Assembly: GCA_014380105.1 (NCBI GenBank)
Contig: JACMKL010000201.1
Span: 1-7,093 of the forward strand
DNA: 7,093 nt
Direction: 5' to 3'
Origin: Candidatus Melainabacteria bacterium
Lineage (GTDB): Bacteria; Cyanobacteriota; Vampirovibrionia; Obscuribacterales; Obscuribacteraceae
The notes under the pieces were generated by a model. That model searched no databases and was not told where the DNA came from. It saw nothing but the letters and a program-made list of their open reading frames with translations. Of this stretch, positions 1 through 5,578 are shown piece by piece (the stretch's first letter is position 1; each line of letters starts with the position of its first letter). Position numbers and translations under genes: made by a program.

Positions 1-82
1 TAGCCTTAGTAGCTTGAACACTAATGTTGAGGTTTGAAAAAATTGAAAAAATAATTAGTAAGGACAGAATTGCCTTTTTCAT
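1..82 (-). CDS. Partial secreted protein, 5' end only (signal peptide)
   Basis: This is the start of a minus-strand gene that leaves the window at position 1. Reading down from an ATG at 82-80 gives 27 residues without a stop. They begin MKKAILSLL, continue through a hydrophobic stretch and end SVQA-TKA. That is the plan of a Sec signal peptide: two lysines, a hydrophobic core and a V-x-A cleavage site after about residue 24. A ribosome site GAGGA (plus-strand TCCTC, 89-93) lies 6 nt upstream of the ATG. The product should be exported, but nothing of the mature protein is visible, so no function can be given. It is divergent from the gene at 210 across a 127-bp gap. It was found by reading the sequence, because the frame is too short and open-ended for an ordinary ORF call. 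Confidence 0.7.
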   Translation of the reverse strand, partial: MKKAILSLLIIFSIFSNLNISVQATKA

Positions 83-175
83 CGAATATCCTCACAAAAA
101 ACGAGAAGATGTTTCGTCTTGCCGCTCGAGACGCTATGTGGGCTGTTTTTAAGCAGCCTGAAATTTCTATACGCT

Positions 176-183
176 ATTATAAT
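176..183. promoter_or_regulatory. Possible shared divergent -10 region
   Basis: The palindromic octamer ATTATAAT contains TATAAT on the plus strand (178-183) and TATAAT on the minus strand (181-176). It sits between the divergent genes, 26 nt before the TTG at 210 and about 93 nt before the minus-strand ATG at 82. I could not find a convincing -35 box on either side, so this is only a candidate. It would suit the plus-strand gene better because of the short leader. Confidence 0.3.
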
Positions 184-209
184 TACAAACCGATCTGGTA
201 ATTTGCATT

Positions 210-716
210 TTGACTCCACTTATACCCAATAGATCTGATGTTAGTTACCGTAAACGTAGTCATCCAGATGCAAAAAAATTGTTGAAAGAATCAATGTTTT
301 GGATGCCAGGTGATGAAAATGGGCCCATCACCGATGATGCCGGTTCTGAAACACTTGCTGAGTTTTGGGAATGGCGCAATGACTACGAAAACACACCTGT
401 AAAAGAATTTCTTTTTGAGTTTTTCGAGGTATATGGAATTTCAGGTGCGCGAGTATTAGCTTTTTCGAGTGCTGATCCTAATTTATGTGTGGGTGAATTA
501 CACAGTGATGCGAATACATACGACGATTTAGTTCTTGCAACTGCCTTCGGACAATTTATGAAAGAAGGATGTATTGATTCCGAAATACATCGTTTGGCAT
601 TAAACTCAGCACAGAGGCAGATTGCCCCCATAGTTCTTAATTTCCGTTGCGCTAACCCTGACGAGCGATTAATAGGTCTAGGAAAAACAATTCAAGCGTT
701 AAAAAAATGCGCATAG
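210..716 (+). CDS. Uncharacterised protein, possibly YfeS-like
   Basis: A 168-residue soluble protein with no signal peptide or membrane segment. The N-terminal part reads SHPDAKKLLKESMFW (residues 17-31), then DENGPITDDAGSETL (35-49) and EFWEWRND (51-58). My recollection is that a run of 'HP-A-x-LL...FFW...DE-x-P-G-D-x-G...REWR' is typical of the uncharacterised YfeS-type family; this is a tentative match from memory. The C-terminal half has no motif I recognise. The start is TTG with only a weak ribosome site (GGTAAT near 197-202). The first ATG candidate (residue 29, position 294) is preceded by a GAAAGAA stretch, but starting there would cut off the HPDAKKLL part of the conserved block, so the upstream start is preferred. 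An ATT at 207 is another possibility. It ends 135 bp before the reductase and no terminator hairpin is evident after it. Confidence 0.65.
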   Translation: MTPLIPNRSDVSYRKRSHPDAKKLLKESMFWMPGDENGPITDDAGSETLAEFWEWRNDYENTPVKEFLFEFFEVYGISGARVLAFSSADPNLCVGELHSDANTYDDLVLATAFGQFMKEGCIDSEIHRLALNSAQRQIAPIVLNFRCANPDERLIGLGKTIQALKKCA

Positions 717-786
717 TTAACTAATCCTTTTAAAATTTATGTTGTGCCCGCATCTCCCTCTTCACAAAATCCAATTATTCCAAAAT

Positions 787-812
787 TAAATAGTTCCATC
801 TTGAACTATTTA
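787..812. promoter_or_regulatory. Palindromic operator-like site upstream of reductase
   Basis: A perfect inverted repeat with 10-bp arms, TAAATAGTTC (787-796) and GAACTATTTA (803-812), around a 6-bp centre CATCTT. It lies 40 bp before the reductase ATG. The size and symmetry suit a dimeric winged-helix repressor such as the MarR-family protein encoded just downstream of the reductase. A hairpin in the leader RNA is an alternative, but there is no following T-run to make it a terminator. The link to the MarR protein is inference. Confidence 0.5.
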
Positions 813-814
813 TG

Positions 815-849
815 GTAGAACTATGTCCGTTGAAGGTTTGGAGTTCTAC
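815..849. promoter_or_regulatory. Second, wider-spaced inverted repeat in the reductase leader
   Basis: GTAGAACT (815-822) and AGTTCTAC (842-849) are exact 8-bp reverse complements separated by 19 bp. They share the GAACT/AGTTC core with the palindrome at 787-812, giving four half-sites at 792-796, 803-807, 818-822 and 842-846. The last overlaps the space between the ribosome site and the ATG, so an occupied site or an RNA stem here could affect translation initiation. Confidence 0.4.
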
Positions 850-855
850 AGATGA
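823..855 (+). other. Possible 10-codon leader peptide overlapping the reductase start
   Basis: An ATG at 823 opens a 10-residue frame, MSVEGLEFYR, whose TGA stop (853-855) overlaps the reductase ATG as ATGA (852-855). This is the geometry of translational coupling. It contains the reductase ribosome site GGAG (840-843). No convincing ribosome site precedes the small frame itself, so it may be chance. Confidence 0.2.
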
Positions 856-1889
856 AATACAAAATATTGGGCAAGACAGGCGTGCGCGTCTCTGAAGTTT
901 GCCTCGGCGCTATGACATTCGGCGACGAATGGGGTCCGTTCGGAGCTAATAAGGAAGAGAGCAAAAAGGTATTTGACGCATTCGTCGAAGCTGGCGGCAA
1001 TTTTGTCGACACAGCAAACTTGTATACCAATGGTACGAGCGAGAAATTCCTTGGCGAATTTATGGGCACGCAGCGCGAACGAATTGTGTTGGCAACGAAA
1101 TACACCAACTCTCTGCCTACTGGTGATCCTAATAGTGCAGGCAATCACCGCAAGAATTTGGTGCAATCATTAGATGCCAGTCTTAAGCGCCTTAAGACTG
1201 ACTATATCGACCTTTACTGGATTCACTGCTGGGACTTTATGTCGTCTGTCGAATCAGTCATGCGCGCACTTGATGATGCCGTTCGCTCGGGCAAAGTGCT
1301 CTATGTAGGAATCTCGGACGCACCGGCGTGGATAGTTTCCAGAGCCAATACCATGGCCGAGTTGCGTGGGTGGTCACCGTTTGTGGCTCTCCAGGTCGAA
1401 TATAGCCTTGCCGAACGCACCGTCGAGCGCGAATTATTGCCTATGGCTAAAGAATTGGATTTGACTGTGACGCCATGGGGACCGCTTAACGGCGGCACTT
1501 TGACCGGCAAATACTTGGATAAAAATGCTGACGCCAATGCTCGCTACAACACAGAGTTGGCGAAGGGACTCTATTCAGAAAGCGAACGGGTCAATTTGAT
1601 TGCGCGCGAAGTTATTCGCATCGCCAAAGATCTCGACAAAACCCCTGCGCAAGTTGCTTTGGCATGGCTCAAGACAAGAGGTCCTAACATTCTGCCGATT
1701 ATCGGAGCGAAGTCTGTAGCCCAATTACACGATAACCTGGGTTATCTCGATGTCGAATTGACCGAAACGCACATTAATAGCCTTAACAGCGTTAGCGCTA
1801 TCGAGATGGGTTTCCCATTCGATTTCATGACAAGCCCCATGGCGAAAAACGTCATGTATGCAGGCATGCGGGAAGCAATTGAAGTCTAG
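852..1889 (+). CDS. Aldo/keto reductase
   Basis: A 345-residue cytoplasmic NAD(P)H-dependent oxidoreductase of the aldo/keto reductase superfamily, which reduces aldehydes or ketones to alcohols. The full family layout is visible: N-terminal MKYKILGKTGVRVSEVCLG, then FVDTANLYTNGTSE with catalytic Asp53 and Tyr58, ATKY with Lys83, and DLYWIHCWD with His125. After these come GISD (153-156), QVEYS (181-185) and the cofactor-binding stretch PIIGAKSVAQLHDNL (282-296). Length matches the tetrad-type bacterial members related to general stress or potassium-channel beta-subunit-like reductases; the substrate cannot be read from sequence. The ATG start has GGAG 8 nt upstream (840-843). The leader holds GAACT/AGTTC inverted repeats, and a MarR-family gene follows 65 bp downstream on the same strand, so repression relieved by a small ligand is plausible. 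No catalytic residue is missing. Confidence 0.95.
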   Translation: MKYKILGKTGVRVSEVCLGAMTFGDEWGPFGANKEESKKVFDAFVEAGGNFVDTANLYTNGTSEKFLGEFMGTQRERIVLATKYTNSLPTGDPNSAGNHRKNLVQSLDASLKRLKTDYIDLYWIHCWDFMSSVESVMRALDDAVRSGKVLYVGISDAPAWIVSRANTMAELRGWSPFVALQVEYSLAERTVERELLPMAKELDLTVTPWGPLNGGTLTGKYLDKNADANARYNTELAKGLYSESERVNLIAREVIRIAKDLDKTPAQVALAWLKTRGPNILPIIGAKSVAQLHDNLGYLDVELTETHINSLNSVSAIEMGFPFDFMTSPMAKNVMYAGMREAIEV

Positions 1890-1909
1890 TTAGGCATTCG
1901 CGGTATGAT

Positions 1910-1938
1910 TGCCATCGGCACCTCGGGTGTCGGTGGCA
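1910..1938 (+). other. GC-rich hairpin between reductase and MarR genes
   Basis: TGCCATCGGCAC (1910-1921) can pair along its full length with GTGTCGGTGGCA (1927-1938) around the loop CTCGG. The result is a 12-bp stem with two G-U wobbles. It lies 20 nt after the reductase stop and ends 16 nt before the MarR ATG. It has no T-run, so it is not a standard intrinsic terminator. It may limit or shape read-through, protect the reductase message, or affect MarR translation, whose ribosome site is weak. Confidence 0.45.
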
Positions 1939-1954
1939 TCTCGCGCAGAAACAT

Positions 1955-2368
1955 ATGAATCCCGAATACGAATCAAGTTGGCAGTTTTTTTTGCAGGTAA
2001 TGAATACTATGCACCTGCTTTTTGATGACGTAGAACCTGATCTCGCGAAGCTTGACCTTGAGCCTAAGAGTTTTTTCTTACTGGGCGTGCTGGAAGAAAA
2101 TCCATATCCGGCTCAAATGGCAAAAGCGCTTTGCTTACCAAATCCGACTATTACTTTCTTGTTGAAGCGTCTGGAGAAGCGAGAGTACGTCAAGCGTTCT
2201 AGCGTGCCGGGTGATCTTCGCAAGTTTAGATTTACTTTGACTCCCGCAGGCAAAAAAGCATTGTTGAAAGGTCAAACTATTCTGGGCAAGCGCCTTGATA
2301 TGATGCTCGGAAAACTTTCAAATACTGATCAAAAGCAATTGTTCAAGCTGTTCTCGGCATTGAATTAA
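1955..2368 (+). CDS. MarR-family transcriptional regulator
   Basis: A 137-residue winged-helix DNA-binding protein. Helical ends for dimerisation flank the core: FFLLGVLEENPYPAQMAKALC (split as residues 40-60), recognition helix region NPTITFLLKRLEKREYV (63-79), and wing RSSVPGDLRKFRFTLTPAG (81-99). The last matches the family pattern R-x-x-D-x-R-x-x-x-L-T-x-x-G, with PGD in place of the usual DPxD. There is a single cysteine (Cys60), in the helix-turn-helix region and not near the N terminus, so an OhrR-type peroxide switch is unlikely. The start is ATG at 1955 with only a weak purine stretch (GCAGAAA) before it, and no other start lies upstream in frame after the reductase stop. It probably regulates the preceding reductase gene and perhaps itself. 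The inverted repeats at 787-849 are the natural candidate binding sites. Confidence 0.88.
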   Translation: MNPEYESSWQFFLQVMNTMHLLFDDVEPDLAKLDLEPKSFFLLGVLEENPYPAQMAKALCLPNPTITFLLKRLEKREYVKRSSVPGDLRKFRFTLTPAGKKALLKGQTILGKRLDMMLGKLSNTDQKQLFKLFSALN

Positions 2369-2436
2369 AGCCTTGTCACAGGTGTGCCACTTTTGTCTCG
2401 TAATTTCAGTGCATCCCCAACCAAGGAGCTGTCACC

Positions 2437-2769
2437 ATGTCAGTTCTCGATTTTAATTACGCTGGCCCTGAATTGCCGAGAGAAGCTTCCTGGCTCGCTC
2501 AAGCGCGGATGGAAATTGAAAACAGCGAGAACTCAATTACTAGCTTGTATTTTCAGAACAGTGTGAAGAAGCCTTCCTCGCCGGCGCGAAGCGGCAATCG
2601 CACTGTTCAACATGGCGCGCAAAATCGCACTGACGATCGGATGTGGGAACGGCTTGGATTGGAGCGACCACATGTCAGCTCAAAGACAGAAAGGAGAGCG
2701 ACCTCTCTGCTCGGAAGATTTTGGCAAGACATCAAAGATATATTTGGGCAAAGTGACCGAATGCCCTAG
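2437..2769 (+). CDS. Hypothetical protein, 110 residues
   Basis: I do not recognise this protein. It starts with ATG at 2437 behind a strong ribosome site AAGGAG (2423-2428, 8 nt spacing), which is the best argument that it is a real gene. The sequence is hydrophilic and rich in Arg, Ser, Glu and Asn. An N-terminal helix-like stretch (ELPREASWLAQARMEIENSE, residues 12-31) is followed by a low-complexity polar middle with SPARSGNRTVQHGAQNR (48-64). A short amphipathic C-terminal segment, SLLGRFWQDIKDIFG (90-104), closes it. There is no signal peptide, membrane segment or cysteine. It lies 68 bp after the MarR gene and 53 bp before the response regulator on the same strand, so it could be the tail of the former operon or a small partner of the latter. 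The polar middle suggests partial disorder. Confidence 0.55.
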   Translation: MSVLDFNYAGPELPREASWLAQARMEIENSENSITSLYFQNSVKKPSSPARSGNRTVQHGAQNRTDDRMWERLGLERPHVSSKTERRATSLLGRFWQDIKDIFGQSDRMP

Positions 2770-2787
2770 CAACTAACCGCACTTCGC

Positions 2788-2793
2788 TATAAT
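2788..2793 (+). promoter_or_regulatory. Candidate -10 box of the response regulator
   Basis: A consensus TATAAT lies 29 bp before the TTG start of the response regulator, in the 53-bp gap after the hypothetical gene. The bases 17 bp upstream (CCTAGC) do not resemble a -35 box and there is no TGn extension. The call rests on the -10 match and position only. It would let the regulator be expressed separately from the upstream genes. Confidence 0.4.
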
Positions 2794-2822
2794 CTTTCTG
2801 ACCGGGTTTTAGGCAGGGACAT

Positions 2823-3494
2823 TTGGCTAAGCTGTTAGTAGTAGAAGATGATGAAGAGCTCGCAAAGCTAGTCAGTGGCGCTTTGCAGGACTCTCAGTAT
2901 GTTGTCGATGTCGTGCACAACGCCACCGACGCCAAAGCCTACTTGAAGTCTGTCACTTATGACTTGCTAGTCCTCGATTGGCAACTGCCGGACGGTACAG
3001 GGCTGGACATTTGCTATGAATATCGGCGTATGAAAGGTGCCGGTGGGGTGCTTTTCTTGACAGGTCGTTCGGAGATGGGCGACAAGGTCTCGGGCTTGGA
3101 CGCCGGAGCCGATGATTATCTGACTAAACCTTTTGACATGCGCGAATTGATGTCGCGTGTGCGGGCGCTCTTGAGACGCCCTCCGGTGGTTCAGTATAAG
3201 ACGATTGTTGTCCGGGATATAGAACTCGACCCGGTTGAGCATCGCGTCACAATGGCGGGCGCTGAGCTCAAGCTTTACCCCAAAGAATTTTCACTCTTGC
3301 AATTATTTATGCTGCACCCGAAGCAAGTGTTTTCTGCTGACGACTTGCTTGATCGTGTCTGGCCGACAGATTCAGATGCGTCAATTGAAACAGTCAGACA
3401 GACTATCCTGCGCTTGAGGCAGAAGGTTGAGCGCGAGGAAGAGGCGACGCTTATACAGACTGTTCGTGGATTTGGCTATCGACTGGAGCCTTAG
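2823..3494 (+). CDS. OmpR/PhoB-type two-component response regulator
   Basis: A 223-residue cytoplasmic DNA-binding response regulator. The receiver domain (about 1-120) has the acidic pair Asp9-Asp10, phospho-acceptor Asp52 in LVLDWQLPDGTG, the switch Thr80 in FLTGR, and Lys102 in DYLTKPFD. The C-terminal winged-helix domain (about 128-222) has LKLYPKEFSLLQLFMLHP, the recognition-helix region SIETVRQTILRLRQKVE, and the closing wing TLIQTVRGFGYRLEP. All activation residues are present. The start is TTG with AGGGA only 3 nt before it (2815-2819), which is closer than usual. Starting here gives the expected N terminus MAKLLVVEDDEE. The receiver resembles those of cyanobacterial-type regulators ('VLDWQLPDGTG', 'GLDAGADDYLTKPF'). 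Its 3' end overlaps the end of the opposite-strand sensor kinase by 44 bp, which makes that kinase the likely partner. Target genes are not known. Confidence 0.95.
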   Translation: MAKLLVVEDDEELAKLVSGALQDSQYVVDVVHNATDAKAYLKSVTYDLLVLDWQLPDGTGLDICYEYRRMKGAGGVLFLTGRSEMGDKVSGLDAGADDYLTKPFDMRELMSRVRALLRRPPVVQYKTIVVRDIELDPVEHRVTMAGAELKLYPKEFSLLQLFMLHPKQVFSADDLLDRVWPTDSDASIETVRQTILRLRQKVEREEEATLIQTVRGFGYRLEP

Positions 3495-5361
3495 GCAAGC
3501 GGAACCAGAAGCGACTGCCCCCCTCGCCCCTGCTTTCCACGCCGATTGTGCCGCCGTGTAGTTCGACAATTGTTTTGCAAATTGCCAGTCCAAGACCAAA
3601 GCCCTGAGCGCGATCTCTGGATGTTTTTAGCTGGCGGTATTTCTGAAAAACTTGTGTTTGCATGCGCAGCGGAACGCCAGGACCGGCGTCTATAACTGAA
3701 ATTTCAGCCTGGTCGCCGAGGTCTTTAGATTGGATCGTGACGATCGAATTCTCGGGAGAAAACTTGACGGCGTTCGAAATTAAGTTGGTCAAGACATTGC
3801 CGATGTAGAGTGCGTCTGCCTTTACTTCGATGAGGCTGTCGACTTTTACGAGCTTCACTTTTCTGGCTTCTGCAAATTGAGAGAGCGAATTGATTGATTG
3901 ATCGACCAGTCCATTGAGCGAAGCTGGGACAATGTTGAGGTCAAGACTGCCGGATTCTACCTTTTCAATTTCTAGAAGTTTGTTTACTAATTCCAATAAT
4001 TTGTCGACGTTCTTCTCGGCTGCGTGCAGCTTCTTCTCCACCTCTTCTGGCACTTCTCCATAGTTTCCACGGGTGACGAGTTGAAGGACGCCGTTAATTG
4101 ACGCAAGAGGGGTGCGAATGTCGTGGCTGACCATGGAATAGAAATCGCTTTTGAGCTGCTCGAGTTTGAAGCGCTCGCTAATGTCCTTGATAGTGGCAAG
4201 GTATCTTATTCCTTCCGTGCTATCGAATTTTGTTAGTGATACCTCTGCTGGAATCACTTCACTGTCTTGGGAAATTGCTTCTAAAGAAATTGACGAATTT
4301 TCTTGTGCAATTAAATGATTTAAAAAATCAGCAGGGCTGGTTTCAGGATCTTTTGAGCTGCGTGTAAACAGCACCGTAAGCGGTTTACCGATGATATCTT
4401 CTGGTTTGTGCAGAAAAGTTTTTTCTGCTGATGAATTGAAGGATTGAATTATCCCATTCTCGTCTGTGACAACCAGTGCCAGTGGGATATTCTCAATAAC
4501 AAGATCAAGTCTTTCTTTACCGGCGCGAAGCAGGTCCAACATGGCGTGTTCCTTTACTTGCGCAGCGAGCAATGCGCCTGCCATCTCGTGAAAGACCTTG
4601 TCGACTTCGCCCACTTCATCGCGCACATCTAGCGGCGGTAACAACAATTGATTGTTAGCAAAACGATTGGCATTAGCCTTTAATACTGCTAACTGACTGA
4701 CTGTACCTCTCATAAAGAATAGTGCCAGTCCGAGCGCTATTAAGGCATCGAGAGCTACGGTTAGATCAAATAAGCGTTGAAGGTTGCCGCGAAATGCTCG
4801 TTCGCCAGACGTCTCGGGAAGCAACTTTGCTTGTTGCGCCTGACCGGTCACTTGTAGCGTGCGTAAAAATGAGATCGCGGCACTTTTGAATCTATCATTT
4901 GCTTCGATGTTTGCAAAGATAGAAAGTGCCTGATTGTCTCTGTCCAGTTTGATTTTCCATGCTTGAAATTCGTCCACAAAAGCTTTGCCCACGCGTCGTA
5001 TGTTATTAGCAGAGATAGGTTCGTGGGCATCACGCTCAAGCATTGTCGCAAGAGTGTCCAATTGCTCTTTTACTGTTTGCATGTAGCGATTACGCTTAAT
5101 AATGGCCTCGTTTCCACCGTACACTCCAAAACTGACCATAGATTGAAAAGCGTAGAAGCCATTCAAAAAGAGAGTGTTGACCAGTCCGACTATTTCGCGC
5201 CTCAATTCAGCCTGTTTCGCCTGAGCGTCAGAAATTGTGAGTTGGCGTTTTAGTTCGAGGTAAAGCCCGCCCTGAACCAGGACTGGAATCGCGACAATGA
5301 GAAGGCCTTTCTGAGCCAATTTGAGCTGCGGTAGTCGGAATTTTGATGTCCGCTCAGTCAC
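3451..5361 (-). CDS. Membrane sensor histidine kinase (HAMP-PAS-HisKA-HATPase)
   Basis: A 636-residue inner-membrane kinase that should autophosphorylate and pass phosphate to a response regulator, probably the neighbour at 2823-3494. In order: a short basic N terminus; membrane helix about 19-35; an extracytoplasmic, largely helical sensor region about 36-200 with no motif I recognise; second helix about 202-217; HAMP about 218-271; PAS about 283-390 (IPLALVVTDENGIIQSFNSSA). Then HisKA with the H box SHDIRTPL (phospho-His413), N box NVLTNLISNAVKF (522-534), G1 DAGPG (558-562), F box FQKYRQL and G2 GFGLGL (587-592). All catalytic boxes are intact. The frame is open up to a TTG at 5457, and an ATG lies at 5394. 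The GTG at 5361 is preferred: AGGGAG (plus-strand CTCCCT, 5368-5373) sits 6 nt before it, and it gives a normal short tail before helix 1. The stop lies inside the response regulator's last codons. Confidence 0.95.
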   Translation of the reverse strand: MTERTSKFRLPQLKLAQKGLLIVAIPVLVQGGLYLELKRQLTISDAQAKQAELRREIVGLVNTLFLNGFYAFQSMVSFGVYGGNEAIIKRNRYMQTVKEQLDTLATMLERDAHEPISANNIRRVGKAFVDEFQAWKIKLDRDNQALSIFANIEANDRFKSAAISFLRTLQVTGQAQQAKLLPETSGERAFRGNLQRLFDLTVALDALIALGLALFFMRGTVSQLAVLKANANRFANNQLLLPPLDVRDEVGEVDKVFHEMAGALLAAQVKEHAMLDLLRAGKERLDLVIENIPLALVVTDENGIIQSFNSSAEKTFLHKPEDIIGKPLTVLFTRSSKDPETSPADFLNHLIAQENSSISLEAISQDSEVIPAEVSLTKFDSTEGIRYLATIKDISERFKLEQLKSDFYSMVSHDIRTPLASINGVLQLVTRGNYGEVPEEVEKKLHAAEKNVDKLLELVNKLLEIEKVESGSLDLNIVPASLNGLVDQSINSLSQFAEARKVKLVKVDSLIEVKADALYIGNVLTNLISNAVKFSPENSIVTIQSKDLGDQAEISVIDAGPGVPLRMQTQVFQKYRQLKTSRDRAQGFGLGLAICKTIVELHGGTIGVESRGEGGSRFWFRLPKAPVDSQIHEQSV

Positions 5362-5367
5362 GCGCTG

Positions 5368-5373
5368 CTCCCT
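5368..5373 (-). promoter_or_regulatory. Ribosome site that sets the kinase GTG start
   Basis: The minus strand reads AGGGAG, 6 nt before GTG at 5361. Neither the upstream ATG (5394) nor the TTG (5457) has a comparable site. This decides the start of the sensor kinase and shortens the longest open frame by 32 residues. Confidence 0.65.
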
Positions 5374-5410
5374 GTCTAGAAACTGTAGCCGCATTACGCC
5401 GCTGGTTGGG

Positions 5411-5416
5411 ATTTTA
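5411..5416 (-). promoter_or_regulatory. Candidate -10 box of the sensor kinase
   Basis: The minus strand reads TAAAAT (plus-strand ATTTTA), five of six matches to consensus, about 50 bp before the GTG start. A poor TTCACG lies 19 bp further up (plus-strand 5436-5441). If real, transcription begins downstream of the TTG at 5457, which again favours the shorter protein. One copy of the TGTAGTCGCGT repeat (5428-5438) falls between the two boxes. Confidence 0.3.
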
Positions 5417-5427
5417 CCATCTGAGCA

Positions 5428-5438
5428 TGTAGTCGCGT
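5428..5438 (+). repeat. Direct repeat element A, copy 1
   Basis: TGTAGTCGCGT occurs here and again at 5545-5555, an exact 11-base match 117 bp apart in the same orientation. This copy lies just upstream of the candidate -10 box of the sensor kinase, so a bound protein could affect kinase transcription. Confidence 0.45.
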
Positions 5439-5474
5439 GAAAAAGCAGACCCCGCAATTGATGCTCTACCGCGT

Positions 5475-5483
5475 CACAGGTGG
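5475..5483 (+). repeat. Direct repeat element B, copy 1
   Basis: CACAGGTGG occurs here and at 5582-5590. The longer string GTCACAGGTG (5473-5482) also occurs exactly at 2375-2384, just after the MarR gene and 53 bp before the start of the 110-residue hypothetical gene. Confidence 0.4.
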
Positions 5484-5544
5484 TCGAGTTGTGCCAATAC
5501 TAGTTGTTTTCAAAACATCAAGACTAGTTCGCTTCCGCCAAATT

Positions 5545-5555
5545 TGTAGTCGCGT
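5545..5555 (+). repeat. Direct repeat element A, copy 2
   Basis: The second exact copy of TGTAGTCGCGT. It is followed 26 bp later by the second CACAGGTGG, against 36 bp in the first pair. The order and orientation of the two elements are the same in both pairs. Confidence 0.45.
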
Positions 5556-5578
5556 TATATTTGCAAGCGTCGAAAAAA

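Noticed and set aside
821..1173. Overlapping open frames on both strands within the reductase 5' region
   Set aside because: They are shadows of the reductase, whose frame has complete family motifs; the shadow translations show no motifs or ribosome sites.
2369..2436. Terminator after the MarR gene
   Set aside because: Only a 4-bp CACA-GG-TGTG stem is visible and the following T-run is short and interrupted, so it is not a credible intrinsic terminator.
2581..4547. CCGGCGCGAAGC followed by CAACATGGCG occurs in the hypothetical gene (2581) and in the kinase gene (4520)
   Set aside because: A 12-base match is expected by chance in a 7-kb window. The spacing between the two strings differs (15 versus 5 bp), and the second lies antisense within a constrained coding region, so I treat it as coincidence.
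5362..5457. N-terminal extension of the sensor kinase to TTG 5457 or ATG 5394
   Set aside because: Neither start has a good ribosome site, the added residues do not resemble a kinase N terminus, and GTG 5361 has AGGGAG at 6 nt.
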